DNA of 64,000 bases from Cyprinodon diabolis (taxonomy: Eukaryota > Chordata > Actinopteri > Cyprinodontiformes > Cyprinodontidae): assembly GCA_030533445.1 (NCBI GenBank), contig CM060064.1:39649787-39713786 (forward strand), read 5' to 3'. Positions 63,285-64,000 of the stretch are shown piece after piece. The notes below the pieces were generated by a model. That model worked only from the letters and a program-made list of their open reading frames with translations, ran no database searches and was not told where the DNA came from. The position numbers and the translations under genes are program-made. Positions within the stretch are counted from its first letter, which is position 1, and the number at the start of each line of letters is the position of its first letter.

Positions 63285-64000
63285 ACTCCACCCCAGGGGC
63301 CCCCATCCTCCTAAATCCGGCCCTGGATGAGACACTGACTTTCTGAACTTGAACGCTTTTTTGTTCACTGCTGATTTTAGGTCAACAGTCAATTGTACAA
63401 GTAAGGAGAAAAACAAATAAATCTACCTCTATGGGAACTTTACCCCTAAAGTAGAAAAAAGCAAACAATATTCATTGGTTGGGGCTGACTTTTTGCCATC
63501 ATTTAAAAATTAAAACATCAGCAAAAGCTCCGTAGGTGAATGGCCAAAACATAGGGTTAATGAAAAGTGGTGGAGGCAGTGGGAAAAAAGATGGACTCAT
63601 TCTAAAATAGCTTTTTCATATATTTAAGTTGGGCTATAGGTTCCAGTTGCACCCCTATTTGAATAAAACTCTGTCTATGTCTGTTATTAAAAGAGGGCTT
63701 CCCTGTGAGCCAATCAGTTCACTCAGATCCGATGGGAAAATTCTTCAGTTTCGGCTTCTCCTGCATCTCTTTCCCACTATACAGTTGTAACATCTGGATC
63801 ACCACACTGTGGAGTTTAATCAACAACGAGCATCAGGGCAGGAAGGGGGGGGGCGTATACTGAATCCATTAAATATGGATTAGAGTGGTAATCGCGGGAG
63901 AATGGGACAGGAGGGCAGACTGCAGGAGTGATGTCAGGTGGGTCAGCTGATGTGATCCTGAACCACAACAGAGGAAACGAAGAGGATGAAAGCTCCCATA

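Larger units (their letters stand above)
61737..63325. mobile_element. hAT element (MITE) containing a nested pogo-like insertion
   Basis: The outer element starts CTGGGCCGGATTTTAGCAGG and ends, read inversely, CAGGGCCGGATTTAGGAGG. It is flanked by a perfect 8-bp duplication, GATGAGAC, at 61729-61736 and 63326-63333, diagnostic of hAT transposition. Without the inner insertion (61847-63243) only about 190 bp remain, with no transposase, so it is a non-autonomous copy. A (TA)n(T)n tract lies inside its right part. Confidence 0.88.
26454..64000 (-). other. Long 5' intron of thsd7a (may include upstream flank)
   Basis: Everything upstream of the exon at 25619-26453. The previous exon should end one base into a Gly codon and encode a signal peptide; no such GC-rich minus-strand segment with a donor was recognised, so the intron is inferred to run past 64000. 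Besides the transposons listed separately, these stretches show no gene or clear element: 26920-28580, 28910-37290, 37640-38640, 39780-40815, 41150-43390, 44000-47450, 48080-49060, 50180-51830, 52300-60560 and 63340-64000. All are AT-rich apart from modestly GC-richer patches at 31200-31600, 32740-33060, 49810-50175 and 55480-55860. Open frames in them are short (60-120 codons), isolated, without splice-consistent neighbours and unlike any family I know. Confidence 0.6.

Noticed and set aside
1..64000. CRISPR arrays, tRNA or rRNA genes, bacterial-type operons
   Set aside because: No regularly spaced repeats, cloverleaf-forming segments with A/B boxes, or rRNA blocks were recognised.

Overview
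The window is vertebrate nuclear DNA, almost certainly from a ray-finned (teleost) fish. It is AT-rich and intron-dominated, has no operon-like gene packing, and is littered with repeat families typical of teleosts: several Tc1-like transposons, hAT, piggyBac and pogo-type elements, fish LINE tails, a solo LTR and long microsatellites.

Only one protein-coding gene can be supported. It lies on the minus strand and is an orthologue of THSD7A (thrombospondin type-1 domain-containing 7A, a large single-pass membrane glycoprotein). Three consecutive internal exons are present, at 26453-25619, 16911-16663 and 13005-12821 in transcription order. Each has an AG acceptor and a GT donor, and the phases agree (1 in; 2/2; 2/2; 1 out). 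Together they give 1,269 bp of uninterrupted coding sequence for the N-terminal thrombospondin repeats of the ectodomain. The signal-peptide exon was not found and probably lies beyond position 64000. The remaining downstream exons lie left of position 1. Everything else is intron of this gene, or intron plus upstream DNA at the far right.

Layout: 1-12820 is downstream intron with two copies of a teleost dispersed repeat, two Tc1 remnants and a G-quadruplex motif, ending in a 40-nt poly-G tract 141 bp from an exon. 13006-16662 is a short intron packed with two adjacent Tc1 transposase fossils, the second split by a 674-bp solo LTR. 16912-25618 is an intron with a dispersed repeat, a palindromic MITE and a LINE 3' tail. 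26454-64000 is a very long upstream intron (or intron plus 5' flank). It carries LINE fragments, a piggyBac MITE, a 593-bp hAT MITE, more MITEs, another Tc1 fossil, a CpG-richer patch near 50 kb, and at 61737-63325 a hAT element that has been invaded by a pogo/Tigger-like element.

The most informative structures are the two nested insertions (LTR inside Tc1; pogo inside hAT), because target-site duplications fix both the boundaries and the order of events. I see no clear new biological system here. The unusual content is transposon stratigraphy, a rearranged pogo element, strong non-B DNA motifs, and a few candidate regulatory segments that need comparative data.
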